Source: Intestinibacter sp964449895 (GTDB lineage Bacteria; Bacillota; Clostridia; Peptostreptococcales; Peptostreptococcaceae). Taken from it: a stretch of 64,000 nucleotides of DNA. Below the pieces are notes generated by a model. That model did no database searches. It saw nothing but the letters and a program-made list of their open reading frames with translations, and had not been told where the DNA came from. Both the position numbers and the translations under genes were made by a program. Location: assembly GCA_964449895.1 (NCBI GenBank), contig CAYVBY010000012.1:7177-71176 (forward strand). The letters run 5' to 3'. This document shows positions 45,416 to 54,635 of the stretch, in pieces (the stretch's first letter is position 1; each line of letters begins with the position of its first letter).

Positions 45416-46276
45416 CTATTTTATTTTATTTATTTCATTAGCTAAAGTTGCAAATTCTTCTATTGAAAGAGTTTCACCTCTTCTTTTTTCATCTATATTT
45501 GAAGCTAGTAAAGCTTCTCTTATTTGATCTTTTGTTAAAAAGCCTAATCCTCCTAGAGAATTTAAAAGAGTTTTTCTTCTTTGACCAAATGACGCTTTTA
45601 CTGTTTTGAAGAAAATGTCTTCATTATCTACTTCGTATTTCTTTTCTTCTCGTACATGTAATCCTATAACTATAGAATCTACTTTTGGTTGTGGAACAAA
45701 CATATGTCTCGGAGCTTTTGCAACTATTTCTGTATCGCAGTAGTATTGAACTGCTACTGATAATGCTCCATAATCTTTAGTTGATGGCTTTGCATTCATT
45801 CTGTCTGCAACTTCTTTTTGAACCATAACTACTATATCTGTAACTGGTATATCTTCTTCTAAAAATTTCATAACTATTGGTGTAGTTATGTAGTAAGGAA
45901 GGTTTGCAACTAATTTTACTGGTCCTCCCTCTAATTTTTCATTTATTAAACCTTGAACATCTACCTTTAATATATCTTCGTTTACAACTTCAACATTATC
46001 TAAATCACTTAATGTTTCTTGTAATATAGGAATTAATGTTTTATCTATTTCTATAGCCACTACATTTTTAGCAGTTTTTCCCATTTCTCTAGTTAAAGTT
46101 CCTATTCCAGGTCCTACTTCTATAATTTTATCAGTTTCTGATAATCTAGCTCCATCTAGTATTTTATCTATTACATTATCATCTATTAAAAAGTTTTGTC
46201 CTAATGACTTTGAAAATTTAAAATTGTGTTTTTCTACGATTTGCTTCGTAGCTCTATGAGATGAAAGTCTATCCAT
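45416..46276 (-). CDS. ksgA: 16S rRNA A1518/A1519 dimethyltransferase
   Basis: This enzyme dimethylates two adenosines at the 3' end of 16S rRNA during 30S assembly. The 286-residue protein has SLGQNFLIDDNVIDKI, the SAM motif EVGPGIGTLT and catalytic NLPYYITTPI. It follows rnmV by about 50 bases, a pairing conserved across Firmicutes. An Erm resistance methyltransferase is unlikely given this context and the full length. Confidence 0.96.
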   Translation of the reverse strand: MDRLSSHRATKQIVEKHNFKFSKSLGQNFLIDDNVIDKILDGARLSETDKIIEVGPGIGTLTREMGKTAKNVVAIEIDKTLIPILQETLSDLDNVEVVNEDILKVDVQGLINEKLEGGPVKLVANLPYYITTPIVMKFLEEDIPVTDIVVMVQKEVADRMNAKPSTKDYGALSVAVQYYCDTEIVAKAPRHMFVPQPKVDSIVIGLHVREEKKYEVDNEDIFFKTVKASFGQRRKTLLNSLGGLGFLTKDQIREALLASNIDEKRRGETLSIEEFATLANEINKIK

Positions 46277-46328
46277 TCTATTTTTCCTTTCTTTTAAAAT
46301 TTATTATTCATCAATTTTTTACAATATC

Positions 46329-46874
46329 CTATTCTACTGAATTATCTATAGATTTTACCGCTTCTATAAATTCTTCTCTTGTTACTCCATAATTATTAAG
46401 TCTGCTTAAGAATTGTTTTGCATTTCCGTATCCTATTCCTAATATTTGACCAATTTTATCTCTTCTGTAAGATGCATCTTCATTTCCGATTAAGTTATTT
46501 CTTATTAAATCTACTTGTGAAAATTCGTTTCTTTTTTCACTGCTTTCAGTTCTTACTTTATCAAGTGCTTTTCTTATGCTTTCTGGAGATGCATTTTCTA
46601 TTCCAATATCTCCATCTTTTTTAGCCTCTTCTCTAGGTAAAAAAGCATGTTTACATCCTGGAATAGCTTGAGCTATTTTTTTTCTAATTTTTTCTCCAGC
46701 AAAATCAGGATCTGTAAATATTATTACTCCTCTTCTTTTTTGAGCTGATTTAATTCTCTCCATAACTCCTTTAGGAAATCCAAATCCACCAGTTGTTATA
46801 AGTTCAGCGTCTACAGCTCTCTTAACAGCTGTAACATCGTCTCTACCTTCTACTACTATTATTTCTTTTATCAT
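46329..46874 (-). CDS. rnmV: Ribonuclease M5
   Basis: RNase M5 matures both ends of 5S rRNA precursors. The 181-residue protein has an N-terminal Toprim domain (IIVVEGRDDVTAVKRAV, then IIFTDPDFAGEKIRKKI with the DxD pair) and the C-terminal RNase M5 region. It lies before ksgA as in Bacillus. Its substrate gene type, a 5S rRNA, is at the right end of this window. Confidence 0.95.
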   Translation of the reverse strand: MIKEIIVVEGRDDVTAVKRAVDAELITTGGFGFPKGVMERIKSAQKRRGVIIFTDPDFAGEKIRKKIAQAIPGCKHAFLPREEAKKDGDIGIENASPESIRKALDKVRTESSEKRNEFSQVDLIRNNLIGNEDASYRRDKIGQILGIGYGNAKQFLSRLNNYGVTREEFIEAVKSIDNSVE

Positions 46875-47052
46875 TTAATTTTCACCTTTTACTTTTTATT
46901 TATTCTATTTATTGTTAAGTTTTATATTTATGTCTCATTATATTTGTTTGATTTTAGTTGTTTCTTATTTATTCACATCTCTATATTTTAATTTTTTTTT
47001 ATTATTTAATCAATGGTTTTTGCAAAAAGTCTTTGTATATCTAAAAAAAATA

Positions 47053-47076
47053 GCTATCGTTATTTAAAACGATAGC
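47053..47076 (-). terminator. Intrinsic terminator after the DUF3786 gene
   Basis: A 9-bp stem (GCTATCGTT with its complement) and a short loop, followed on the minus strand by ATTTTTTTT, about 20 bases after the gene. Confidence 0.85.
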
Positions 47077-47096
47077 ATATATATAAAATATTTACT

Positions 47097-47723
47097 CTAC
47101 AAAAGACCTTTTATATTATTATTGAAAATTTGTTTTCCTATATACATTCCCATTCCTATAACACTTTCTACATGCATAAAATTTTCTACATATTTATTGA
47201 AAAGCATATTTACTGAAGGTGAGATTTCATCATCTCCCTCCCAAATCCCAATTTTAATAGAAATCTTAGGAAATACTTCAAACTCGAAACCTTTATCTCC
47301 AAGTTTACAAGGAACTCCACCTAATTCAAGACATATTTTTTCAAATGAATCTAAGTCATATCCATATTTATCTATTAAACGAATAATCGTATTTTTATGA
47401 AACGCTGGATAAAATAACATCCCTCCATTTGGAACTTCCTTTAAGCTAACCCACTGACTTGATTTTTCAGCATCTATATCTGTATACCCTAAATAGTTTA
47501 AGATTATTACATTAGTTTCTGCCGAATGAACATATCCATCTTTTTCTCTTACAATAGTTCTTTTATTACAATCTAATATATAATCATTATCTAAAAATTT
47601 TAATTTAAATTGATTCTTTTTTTCATCATAAATTACATTTCTTATTTTTGCTACTCTTTTTAAATCTCTTGTATCTAAAACATCCCATTCATGATTATAA
47701 GCAACTATATAATTTGTATCCAT
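47097..47723 (-). CDS. DUF3786 domain protein
   Basis: This 208-residue soluble protein matches the DUF3786 pattern: a WVSLKEVPNGGMLFYPAFHK block, then LGGVPCKLGDKGFEFEVFPK and IGIWEGDDEISPSVNMLF. The function of the family is unknown to me; members often occur in anaerobes. The start is MDTNYIVAYNHEWD after AAGGAGAA; an ATG 45 bases upstream has no site. It is flanked by terminators, so it is probably transcribed alone. Confidence 0.75.
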   Translation of the reverse strand: MDTNYIVAYNHEWDVLDTRDLKRVAKIRNVIYDEKKNQFKLKFLDNDYILDCNKRTIVREKDGYVHSAETNVIILNYLGYTDIDAEKSSQWVSLKEVPNGGMLFYPAFHKNTIIRLIDKYGYDLDSFEKICLELGGVPCKLGDKGFEFEVFPKISIKIGIWEGDDEISPSVNMLFNKYVENFMHVESVIGMGMYIGKQIFNNNIKGLL

Positions 47724-47874
47724 AAAAATTCTCCTTTTTATTAAAGTATCGTATATTGTACTTTTCAAATATTCTATAGATATTGTTACTAAAGTTTATA
47801 AACTTTTAGTAACAATATCTAAGTCTAGTTTATAGCTATCTTCTTTTTCAATTTCAAATACTTCAATAAAAAAA

Positions 47875-47901
47875 CATGCAAAATGAAAATTATCTTGCAT
47901 G
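47875..47901 (-). terminator. Terminator after tatD
   Basis: Stem CATGCAA/TTGCATG (7 bp, extendable) with a 13-base AT loop and a T-run on the minus strand, about 10 bases after tatD. Confidence 0.7.
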
Positions 47902-47911
47902 CTTTTTTTGT

Positions 47912-48682
47912 CTATTTTATTCCGAAAAATCTCTTAGCATTTTCCTTTGTTGCTTCACAAACTGCTTCATAAGAAATTCCCTTTTCTTGAGCTATTGTAT
48001 CTGCTACAAATTGTACTAATGTTGGGTCATTTCTCTTTCCTCTATGTGGCGTAGGTGCCATATATGGTGAATCAGTTTCTATAAATAATCTATCTAAAGG
48101 TATTTCTCTAACAACTTCTTTTGTTTTTTTGTTATTTTTGAATGTTACAGTTCCTGATATTGAAATATAACATCCCATTTTAACATATTCCCTAGCCAAT
48201 TCTACATTTCCACTATAGCAATGAAGAACACATCCTATCTCAGGACTTTTTGTAGATTTTATTATATCAAATGTATCTCCATGTGCATCTCTATCATGTA
48301 TTATTATTGGTAGTTTTAATTCATTAGCAAGTTCAATTTGTCTTTTAAACCATTTCTTTTGAAGTTCTTTATAGTCTCCATCATAATAATAATCTAGACC
48401 AATTTCTCCTATAGCCATAACTTTATCATTTTCAGTTGCTAATTTTTTTAGTGTATCCATATCAGCTTCTGTTAAATCTTTTACATCATGTGGATGAACA
48501 CCAACTGCAGCGTATATAAAATCATATTTGTTGGCAAGTTCCACACTTTCAAAAGATGTCTTTATACAAGCTCCTGGATTTAAAACTAAATCAACACCTT
48601 TTTCATTAAGAGAAGCGATTAACGCTTCTCTATCTTCATCAAATCTTTCGTCATTTAAATGTGCATGTGAGTCAAATAACAT
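47912..48682 (-). CDS. tatD: TatD family metal-dependent deoxyribonuclease
   Basis: This 256-residue TIM-barrel hydrolase (YabD in Bacillus) has the N-terminal metal motif DSHAHL (His6, His8), GEIGLDYYYD, PIIIHDRDAHGD, and the C-terminal ETDSPYMAPTPHRGKRNDP. Family members have 3'-5' DNase activity. It follows metG by 13 bases, as in Bacillus metS-yabD, and may be co-transcribed under the T-box. Confidence 0.94.
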   Translation of the reverse strand: MLFDSHAHLNDERFDEDREALIASLNEKGVDLVLNPGACIKTSFESVELANKYDFIYAAVGVHPHDVKDLTEADMDTLKKLATENDKVMAIGEIGLDYYYDGDYKELQKKWFKRQIELANELKLPIIIHDRDAHGDTFDIIKSTKSPEIGCVLHCYSGNVELAREYVKMGCYISISGTVTFKNNKKTKEVVREIPLDRLFIETDSPYMAPTPHRGKRNDPTLVQFVADTIAQEKGISYEAVCEATKENAKRFFGIK

Positions 48683-48695
48683 AAATTTTATCTCC

Positions 48696-50642
48696 TTAGC
48701 AAACTATGCAACCGTCTTTTGCACCTTCAGTAAATGGTATTTTGAATGGATCTCCATCATCACCAGCTACTAATATCATACCTTGTGATTCTACACCTCT
48801 TAATTTAGTTGGTTTTAAGTTACAAACTACTATTAATTCCTTTCCAACTAATTCTTCTGGTTTGTAATGTTTAGCAAGACCTGATACTATTTGTCTAGTT
48901 TCTGATCCAACTTTAACTTGGAATACTAAAAGTTTATCTGCTTTTGGATGTTTTTCACAGCTTAAAACTTTACCTATTCTAAGTTCTACTTTATCTAAAT
49001 CATCTATAGTTATTTGTTCTTTGTGTTCAATTGGAGCTACTTCTTCTACTGGCTCATCTTTCTTTTCAGCAAATAATTCTTCAAGTTCAGCAACTTCTTT
49101 GTCTATATCTAATCTTTGGAATAATATTTCTCCTTTAGATACTTTTGTTCCTGGTTTTATTAATCCAAATGTAGCTGTACTTTCCCAATTAGTTAATTCT
49201 TCTACATCTTTTATACCCATTTGTTCATAAATTTTATTAGCTGTAGTGTTCATTATTGGGTTGATTAATGTAGAGAATATTCTTATTGATTCACATAAAT
49301 TATATAAAACTGTATCTAATTGATCTTTTTTGCTTTCGTCTTTAGCAAGTACCCAAGGAGCAGTTTCATCGATGTATTTGTTAGTTCTTCTTATTAATTT
49401 CCATACACCTTCTAATGCTTCATGGAATTGCATTTTGTTCATTTGAGCTTCGAATATTTCTCTTGAAGCCTTAGCTTGTTCTTTTAATGATTCATCAAAT
49501 TCAGTAGCTACTTTTGGTTCTGGTATAATTCCACCATTGTATTTTTCAACCATAGCTATAGTTCTACTTACTAAGTTTCCTAAGTCGTTAGCTAAGTCTG
49601 TATTTATTCTTGTTACGAAATTTCTATGAGTATAGCTTCCATCTTGACCAAATGCAAATTCTCTTAATAGATAGTATTTTAATGTGTCTATTCCGTATCT
49701 TTCTATCATTTGTTCTGGATAAACTATATTACCTTTAGATTTACTCATTTTGTCATTTGCAAATAATATCCATCCATGTCCAAATACTTGGTTAGATACT
49801 GGTAAATCTAATGCCATTAATAATGCTGGCCAAATTATTGTATGGAATCTGATTATTTCTTTACCTACAACTTGTATATTTGCTGGCCAATATTTTTTAA
49901 ATAATGAATCATCTTCAGTCATATATCCTAATGCTGTTATATAGTTACATAAAGCATCAACCCAAACATATATAACATGTTTTTCATCGAAAGGAACTTT
50001 TATACCCCAGTCAAAAGAAGTTCTAGTTACACATAAATCTTCTAGACCTGGTTCTAAGAAGTTAGCCACCATTTCATTTGCTCTAGCTTCTGGGAAACAA
50101 TAGTTAGGATTTTTGAATAATTCTTTTATTCTATCTTCATATTTAGATAATTTGAAGAAATAAGCTTCTTCCTTCGCTACGTAAGTTTCTCTACCACAGT
50201 CTGGACATTTAGTTCCATCTATTAATTGAGATTCTGTCCAGAAACTTTCACATGGTGTACAGTATCTACCTTCATATTCACCTTTATATATATCACCTTG
50301 TTCATATAATTTAGTAAATATTTTTTGAATTACATCTTTATGTCTTGGTTCAGTTGTTCTTATGAAATCATCATAAGATATATCCATAGTTTTCCATAAT
50401 TTTTTAATGTCAGCTATCATTCCATCTAAGTATTCCATTTCTGTCATACCAGCTTCTTTAGCTTTTGTTTGGATTTTTTCTCCATGTTCATCTGTACCAG
50501 TTAAAAATCTTACATCATACCCACAGAAACGTTTAAATCTTGCAACTGCATCTGTTGCAACTGTTGTATAAGTATGACCTATATGTAATTTACCACTTGG
50601 ATAATATATAGGTGTTGTAATATAAAAAGTTGGTTTGCTCAT
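48696..50642 (-). CDS. metG: Methionyl-tRNA synthetase
   Basis: This enzyme charges tRNA-Met. The 648-residue class I synthetase has the HIGH motif (KLHIGHTYTT), a zinc knuckle with CTPC and CPDC, the KMSKSKGN loop and a C-terminal EMAP/tRNA-binding domain (about 545-648). The start is MSKPTFYITTP after AGGAGG; a longer frame upstream would translate the T-box terminator region. Expression is expected to respond to uncharged tRNA-Met through the leader. Confidence 0.97.
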   Translation of the reverse strand: MSKPTFYITTPIYYPSGKLHIGHTYTTVATDAVARFKRFCGYDVRFLTGTDEHGEKIQTKAKEAGMTEMEYLDGMIADIKKLWKTMDISYDDFIRTTEPRHKDVIQKIFTKLYEQGDIYKGEYEGRYCTPCESFWTESQLIDGTKCPDCGRETYVAKEEAYFFKLSKYEDRIKELFKNPNYCFPEARANEMVANFLEPGLEDLCVTRTSFDWGIKVPFDEKHVIYVWVDALCNYITALGYMTEDDSLFKKYWPANIQVVGKEIIRFHTIIWPALLMALDLPVSNQVFGHGWILFANDKMSKSKGNIVYPEQMIERYGIDTLKYYLLREFAFGQDGSYTHRNFVTRINTDLANDLGNLVSRTIAMVEKYNGGIIPEPKVATEFDESLKEQAKASREIFEAQMNKMQFHEALEGVWKLIRRTNKYIDETAPWVLAKDESKKDQLDTVLYNLCESIRIFSTLINPIMNTTANKIYEQMGIKDVEELTNWESTATFGLIKPGTKVSKGEILFQRLDIDKEVAELEELFAEKKDEPVEEVAPIEHKEQITIDDLDKVELRIGKVLSCEKHPKADKLLVFQVKVGSETRQIVSGLAKHYKPEELVGKELIVVCNLKPTKLRGVESQGMILVAGDDGDPFKIPFTEGAKDGCIVC

Positions 50643-50671
50643 TTTATTTCCTCCTAAAAATTTTCTATAAA

Positions 50672-50932
50672 TAAAAAACTCGCCTCCCATGGAATTCCAT
50701 AGGGGCGAGTATATATTCGCGTTACCACCCTAATTTATTCAAAAACTTTGAATATCTTAGCAGACTTATAACGAGTCTATCCGTCTTATCCTAAGTTAAT
50801 TCAGATAAGAAGCTCCAAGGCCATCTTCAATAATCAATTAAACACTAGCTTTCACCTAACCTAGCTCTCTAAAGAAAAATTAAATTATCTACTCTTCTCT
50901 TCACAGCTTTTAATTACTTTTGTAAAAATCTA
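50672..50932 (-). ncRNA. T-box leader riboswitch of metG
   Basis: The leader carries the near-universal T-box sequence (50718-50733, core AGGGTGGTAACGCG). A terminator follows (50678-50710), with 7-bp ACTCGCC/GGCGAGT arms and a T-run. Stem I elements (AGAGAG, GGTGAAAGC) lie around 50840-50870. The best specifier candidate is ATG at 50822-50824, in AAGATGGCCTTGGAGC, which agrees with Met. Uncharged tRNA-Met should pair and switch to the antiterminator. Confidence 0.92.
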
Positions 50933-50938
50933 TATTAT

Positions 50939-50966
50939 TTTATACAAAAGTATATATTTTATTCAA
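50939..50966 (-). promoter_or_regulatory. Putative promoter of the metG leader
   Basis: TTGAAT (50961-50966) and TATAAA (50939-50944) with 16-base spacing lie just upstream of the T-box leader and would start transcription near 50932. Confidence 0.5.
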
Positions 50967-51061
50967 TAGTCATATTTTAATAAAACATATACTATTTATT
51001 ATTTTATTAAATAAAAAAATCGTTGTCAAGCTTACTTATAAAATCATTTTATATTTCTTAA

Positions 51062-51292
51062 TTAATCTATCGGTGTAAAAGTATATCTTTCTTTCCTTGG
51101 TAAATAAATTTCATATTCATAGCTTCCATCATCAAAAGCTTTTTTATTGTAATCTGGAAGCTGTCTACCTATCCATTTTACCAAAGTTTCTTCTATATTA
51201 TCAGTAGTCACTTCATCATCAAAATTCATATCAAAATTATATATTCCTGCACAAGGATTATATACTTCTCTAGTTACTTCATATTTTTTCAT
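51062..51292 (-). CDS. Small uncharacterised protein
   Basis: This 76-residue soluble, acidic protein has many aromatic residues and one Cys. It ends RKERYTFTPID. I recognise no domain. GGAGG stands 9 bases before the ATG and codon use looks like its neighbours, so it is probably expressed. It lies between spmB and the metG leader, in the same direction, about 100 bases from spmB. Confidence 0.7.
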   Translation of the reverse strand: MKKYEVTREVYNPCAGIYNFDMNFDDEVTTDNIEETLVKWIGRQLPDYNKKAFDDGSYEYEIYLPRKERYTFTPID

Positions 51293-51390
51293 AACAGAAT
51301 TTCCTCCATATTTACTTTATAAATTTCTTTGTATTCTTATTAAATTTTAAAATTTTTAATTTAAAAAGTAAATACTGGAAAATTTAAAAT

Positions 51391-51915
51391 TTAACCAAAA
51401 AGTAAATAACATATGTAAATAGAAGCCAATACTCCTGCAAAATGACTAAGCATTGCACAAATTAAGGTATGACGAGTTTTTTTTATCTTTTGGCTACCAT
51501 AATAAATTGCCATAGTATAAAACACTGTCTCTGATGCACCTACTATAGTCGCTCCCATTTTTTCTACTAATGAATCTATACTAACCCTATTAGCTAATTC
51601 TGAATACATTCCCAAGGCTCCACTTCCTGATATAGGTTTCATAATTATAAGCCCTGTTAATTCTTTAGGTATATTAAATAAATTCATAATTGGCCCAAAT
51701 ATAAATTCTAGCATATCAATGCCTTTTCCTGACTTAAATATTGCTATAGCTAAAAATATTCCCATTATATATGGAAGTATATTCCACGATGTTTTCAATC
51801 CTTCTATCGCTCCTGTTACAAAACTTTCATACATATCTATTTTTTTATACTTTCCATATATAATTATAAAAATAATAATCATTGGAATACTCATATTAGC
51901 TATTATATCTAACAT
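51391..51915 (-). CDS. spmB: Spore maturation protein B
   Basis: This 174-residue nucleoside-recognition (Gate) family membrane protein has about five helices. SpmA and SpmB are needed for proper spore core dehydration and heat resistance in Bacillus and Clostridium. The conserved KPISGSGALGMYSEL is present. The start is ATG overlapping the spmA stop (TAATG); an in-frame GTG three codons upstream lies in the ribosome binding site. Translation is coupled to spmA. Confidence 0.93.
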   Translation of the reverse strand: MLDIIANMSIPMIIIFIIIYGKYKKIDMYESFVTGAIEGLKTSWNILPYIMGIFLAIAIFKSGKGIDMLEFIFGPIMNLFNIPKELTGLIIMKPISGSGALGMYSELANRVSIDSLVEKMGATIVGASETVFYTMAIYYGSQKIKKTRHTLICAMLSHFAGVLASIYICYLLFG

Positions 51916-52499
51916 TATCTCCACCTTCTCTCAAAAATTTTGCAAGAAATAATTGCAACCAATGTTGAAACCGTAGTAGCTATCAAGGTTGAAACTATTA
52001 TTTCATTTGGATTTACAGAACCTAAATCCGATCTTATTTTGAGCATAGTAAAAGGTATTAATTGAATCGAAGATATATTTATGACTAAAAACATTATCAT
52101 TTCATTAGATGCTCTATCTTTTTTATCATTTATCTTTTGAAGCTCCTCCATAGCTTTTAATCCAAAAGAAGTTGCTCCATTTCCTGCTCCTAATAAATTA
52201 AGCATCATATTCATTATTATATAATTCATAGATATATGCCCTTTAGGTATCTTAGGAAATAATTTTTTTAAAATAAAACTTGTCTTTTCTCCTATCTTAT
52301 CTATTAATCCAGAATCCTTTGCTATATTCATTATTCCCATCCAAAGCGACATTATAGCAGCCAAACTTATTGTAAATTCAATTGCTCTAGAACCTTCATT
52401 TAATATCACTTTATTCAATTGCTCTAGATTATCAAAATAAATACTTCCTATTATACCTATAACAATCATATAAAACCATATTTTGTTAATTTTTTTCAC
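51915..52499 (-). CDS. spmA: Spore maturation protein A
   Basis: This 194-residue membrane protein is the partner of SpmB and the first of the pair. It has several helices and the conserved LLGAGNGATSFGLKAMEEL region with a Gate-type motif. It starts ATG after AAGGAAGGTG. The gene is divergent from pncB, with about 165 bases between them holding both promoters; I could not place these with confidence. Confidence 0.93.
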   Translation of the reverse strand: MKKINKIWFYMIVIGIIGSIYFDNLEQLNKVILNEGSRAIEFTISLAAIMSLWMGIMNIAKDSGLIDKIGEKTSFILKKLFPKIPKGHISMNYIIMNMMLNLLGAGNGATSFGLKAMEELQKINDKKDRASNEMIMFLVINISSIQLIPFTMLKIRSDLGSVNPNEIIVSTLIATTVSTLVAIISCKIFERRWR

Positions 52500-52663
52500 C
52501 TTCCTTTAAAATATTATTATTTTTTTATCCAATCATTAATAGTTACTTTAAATAATTTTATGATGTATCGTTTGCACTTTATACTTGAAAGTTTTGAAAT
52601 ATTGTGTTTTAGTATATGTATAGGGTTTTTTATTACTAATTAAAATATTTAAGGAGAAAAAAA

Positions 52664-54094
52664 ATGCGAAATTTAACTCTACTTACAGACTTATATCAAC
52701 TTACAATGATGAACGGATATTATGAAAAAAACGTTCATGAAGATATAGTTGTATTTGATATGTTTTTTAGAAAAAATGCTTGTAATGGCGGTTATACAAT
52801 TATTTGCGGTATTGAGCAATTAGCTGAATATATAAATGATTTACATTTTTCAGATGATGATTTAGACTACTTAAGAAGTTTAAACTTATTTTCTGAAGGA
52901 TTTTTAAATTTTCTAAAAGATTTTAAATTTACAGGGGATATATATGCAGTAGAAGAAGGAACTGTTATGTTTCCTGGGGAACCTATAATAACTGTAAAAG
53001 CTCCATTATATCAAGCTCAATTAATAGAAACAGCTTTACTTACTATAGTAAACTTCCAATCATTAATAGCAACTAAAGCTTCTAGAGTTTGTTATGCTGC
53101 TAAAGGGGATCCTGTTCTTGAATTTGGTTTAAGAAGAGCTCAAGGACCAGATGCTGGTACTTACGGTGCTAGAGCTGCAGTTATAGGGGGATGTGCTGGT
53201 ACTGCTAATGTTTTAGCTGGTAAATTATTTGATATACCTGTTGTAGGAACACATGCACACAGCTGGGTACAAAAATTCGATACTGAATTAGAAGCTTTCC
53301 AAGCTTATGCAGATGTATATCCAGATAGTTGTTTATTATTAATAGACACATATAATGTTCTAAAAAGTGGTGTTCCAAATGCAATTAAAGTATTTGATAA
53401 CTTAAAAGCAAAAGGATACAAACCAGTTGGAGTAAGAATTGACTCAGGTGATTTACAGTATCTTTCAAATGAAGTTAAAAAAGAATTTGAAAAGGCAGGA
53501 TACTATAATTTAAAAATTACTGCTTCAAATGACTTAGATGAATATATTATTTCTGATTTAAAATCAAATGGTACAGCTGTTAACTCATGGGGAGTAGGTA
53601 CTAAATTAATAACATCTGCTGAATCACCATCATTAGGTGGTGTCTACAAATTAGCAGGTTCTTTTATGGAAGATAAATTAATACCAAAAATAAAATTATC
53701 TGAAGATCCTGAGAAAATAAATAATCCAGGTTATAAAAAAGTAGTCAGAATATATGATCAAGAAGGTTCTGCCGCTGCCGATTTAATTACATTAAAGGAT
53801 GAAAAAATCGATACTACAAAACCTTTAACTATATTCCATCCTACATATACTTGGAAAAAACAAACATTTGAAAATTATTCAATAAAAGAACTTCACAAGC
53901 CTTTATTTATAAACGGTGAATGCAAATATAAATATAAACCAATAAAAGAAATACAGGCTTATGTTAATGCTCAGCTTAATACATTCTGGAATTCTTACAA
54001 AAAACTTTCTAACCCTAAGAGATACAAAGTTGATTTATCACAAAACCTTTGGGATTTAAAATCAGAATTATTAGCTTCAAAAAAAGTATTTTAA
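52664..54094 (+). CDS. pncB: Nicotinate phosphoribosyltransferase
   Basis: This enzyme makes nicotinate mononucleotide from nicotinate and PRPP, the entry step of the NAD salvage (Preiss-Handler) pathway. The 476-residue protein has the N-terminal LLTDLYQLTMMNGY, the FGLRRAQGPDAG loop, GTHAHSWVQ, and VRIDSGDL. Length matches the bacterial long form. It lies on the plus strand with lrp 31 bases downstream, so the two probably form an operon. Confidence 0.95.
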   Translation: MRNLTLLTDLYQLTMMNGYYEKNVHEDIVVFDMFFRKNACNGGYTIICGIEQLAEYINDLHFSDDDLDYLRSLNLFSEGFLNFLKDFKFTGDIYAVEEGTVMFPGEPIITVKAPLYQAQLIETALLTIVNFQSLIATKASRVCYAAKGDPVLEFGLRRAQGPDAGTYGARAAVIGGCAGTANVLAGKLFDIPVVGTHAHSWVQKFDTELEAFQAYADVYPDSCLLLIDTYNVLKSGVPNAIKVFDNLKAKGYKPVGVRIDSGDLQYLSNEVKKEFEKAGYYNLKITASNDLDEYIISDLKSNGTAVNSWGVGTKLITSAESPSLGGVYKLAGSFMEDKLIPKIKLSEDPEKINNPGYKKVVRIYDQEGSAAADLITLKDEKIDTTKPLTIFHPTYTWKKQTFENYSIKELHKPLFINGECKYKYKPIKEIQAYVNAQLNTFWNSYKKLSNPKRYKVDLSQNLWDLKSELLASKKVF

Positions 54095-54125
54095 TAAAAT
54101 AATTTAGATAAAAGGAGGTCTACTA

Positions 54126-54554
54126 ATGGACGTTACTGATTACAGAATTATAGAGATATTACAAAAAGAAGGCAGAATTTCCATGAAAGACTTAGGAAAA
54201 ATAGTAGGATTAACTTCTCCCGCTGTTTCTGAAAGGGTAAAAAGATTAGAAGAATCTGGTGTTATAGAAGGATACAAAGCTATAGTAAATCCAGATGCTT
54301 TAGGAAGGGTTATAAAAGCTTTTATCCATATAGCCTTACCTAGTGAAAAATACGAAATATTCCTAGAAACTGCTAAAAAAGATCCTCGAATAGTTGAGTG
54401 TCACCATATTACAGGAGATGACTGTTCATTATTAAAAGTCATAGTAAAAGACATGTATGAACTTGAAAGTGTTATAGACAGTATAAAATCTATAGGTACA
54501 ACTAAGACTTCTGTCATTTTATCTACACCTATACAAGCTAAATCTATACTATAA
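54126..54554 (+). CDS. Lrp/AsnC family transcription regulator
   Basis: This 142-residue protein has an N-terminal helix-turn-helix (about 5-50: ISMKDLGKIVGLTSPAVSERV) and a C-terminal RAM ligand-binding domain (about 65-140). Such regulators respond to amino acids. The ATG follows AAAGGAGG. It follows pncB and a terminator closes the pair. Its target and ligand cannot be told. Confidence 0.92.
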   Translation: MDVTDYRIIEILQKEGRISMKDLGKIVGLTSPAVSERVKRLEESGVIEGYKAIVNPDALGRVIKAFIHIALPSEKYEIFLETAKKDPRIVECHHITGDDCSLLKVIVKDMYELESVIDSIKSIGTTKTSVILSTPIQAKSIL

Positions 54555-54577
54555 ATAAAACTTTATTTTACATAGAA

Positions 54578-54612
54578 AAAGTCTGTTGAAACTTTAGTTC
54601 AACAGACTTTTA
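54578..54612. terminator. Bidirectional terminator between lrp and the HD gene
   Basis: A perfect 14-bp stem (AAAAGTCTGTTGAA type) and a 7-base loop with T-rich flanks on both strands, between convergent genes. Confidence 0.9.
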
Positions 54613-54635
54613 TAATTTTTATAATTTTATTTATA

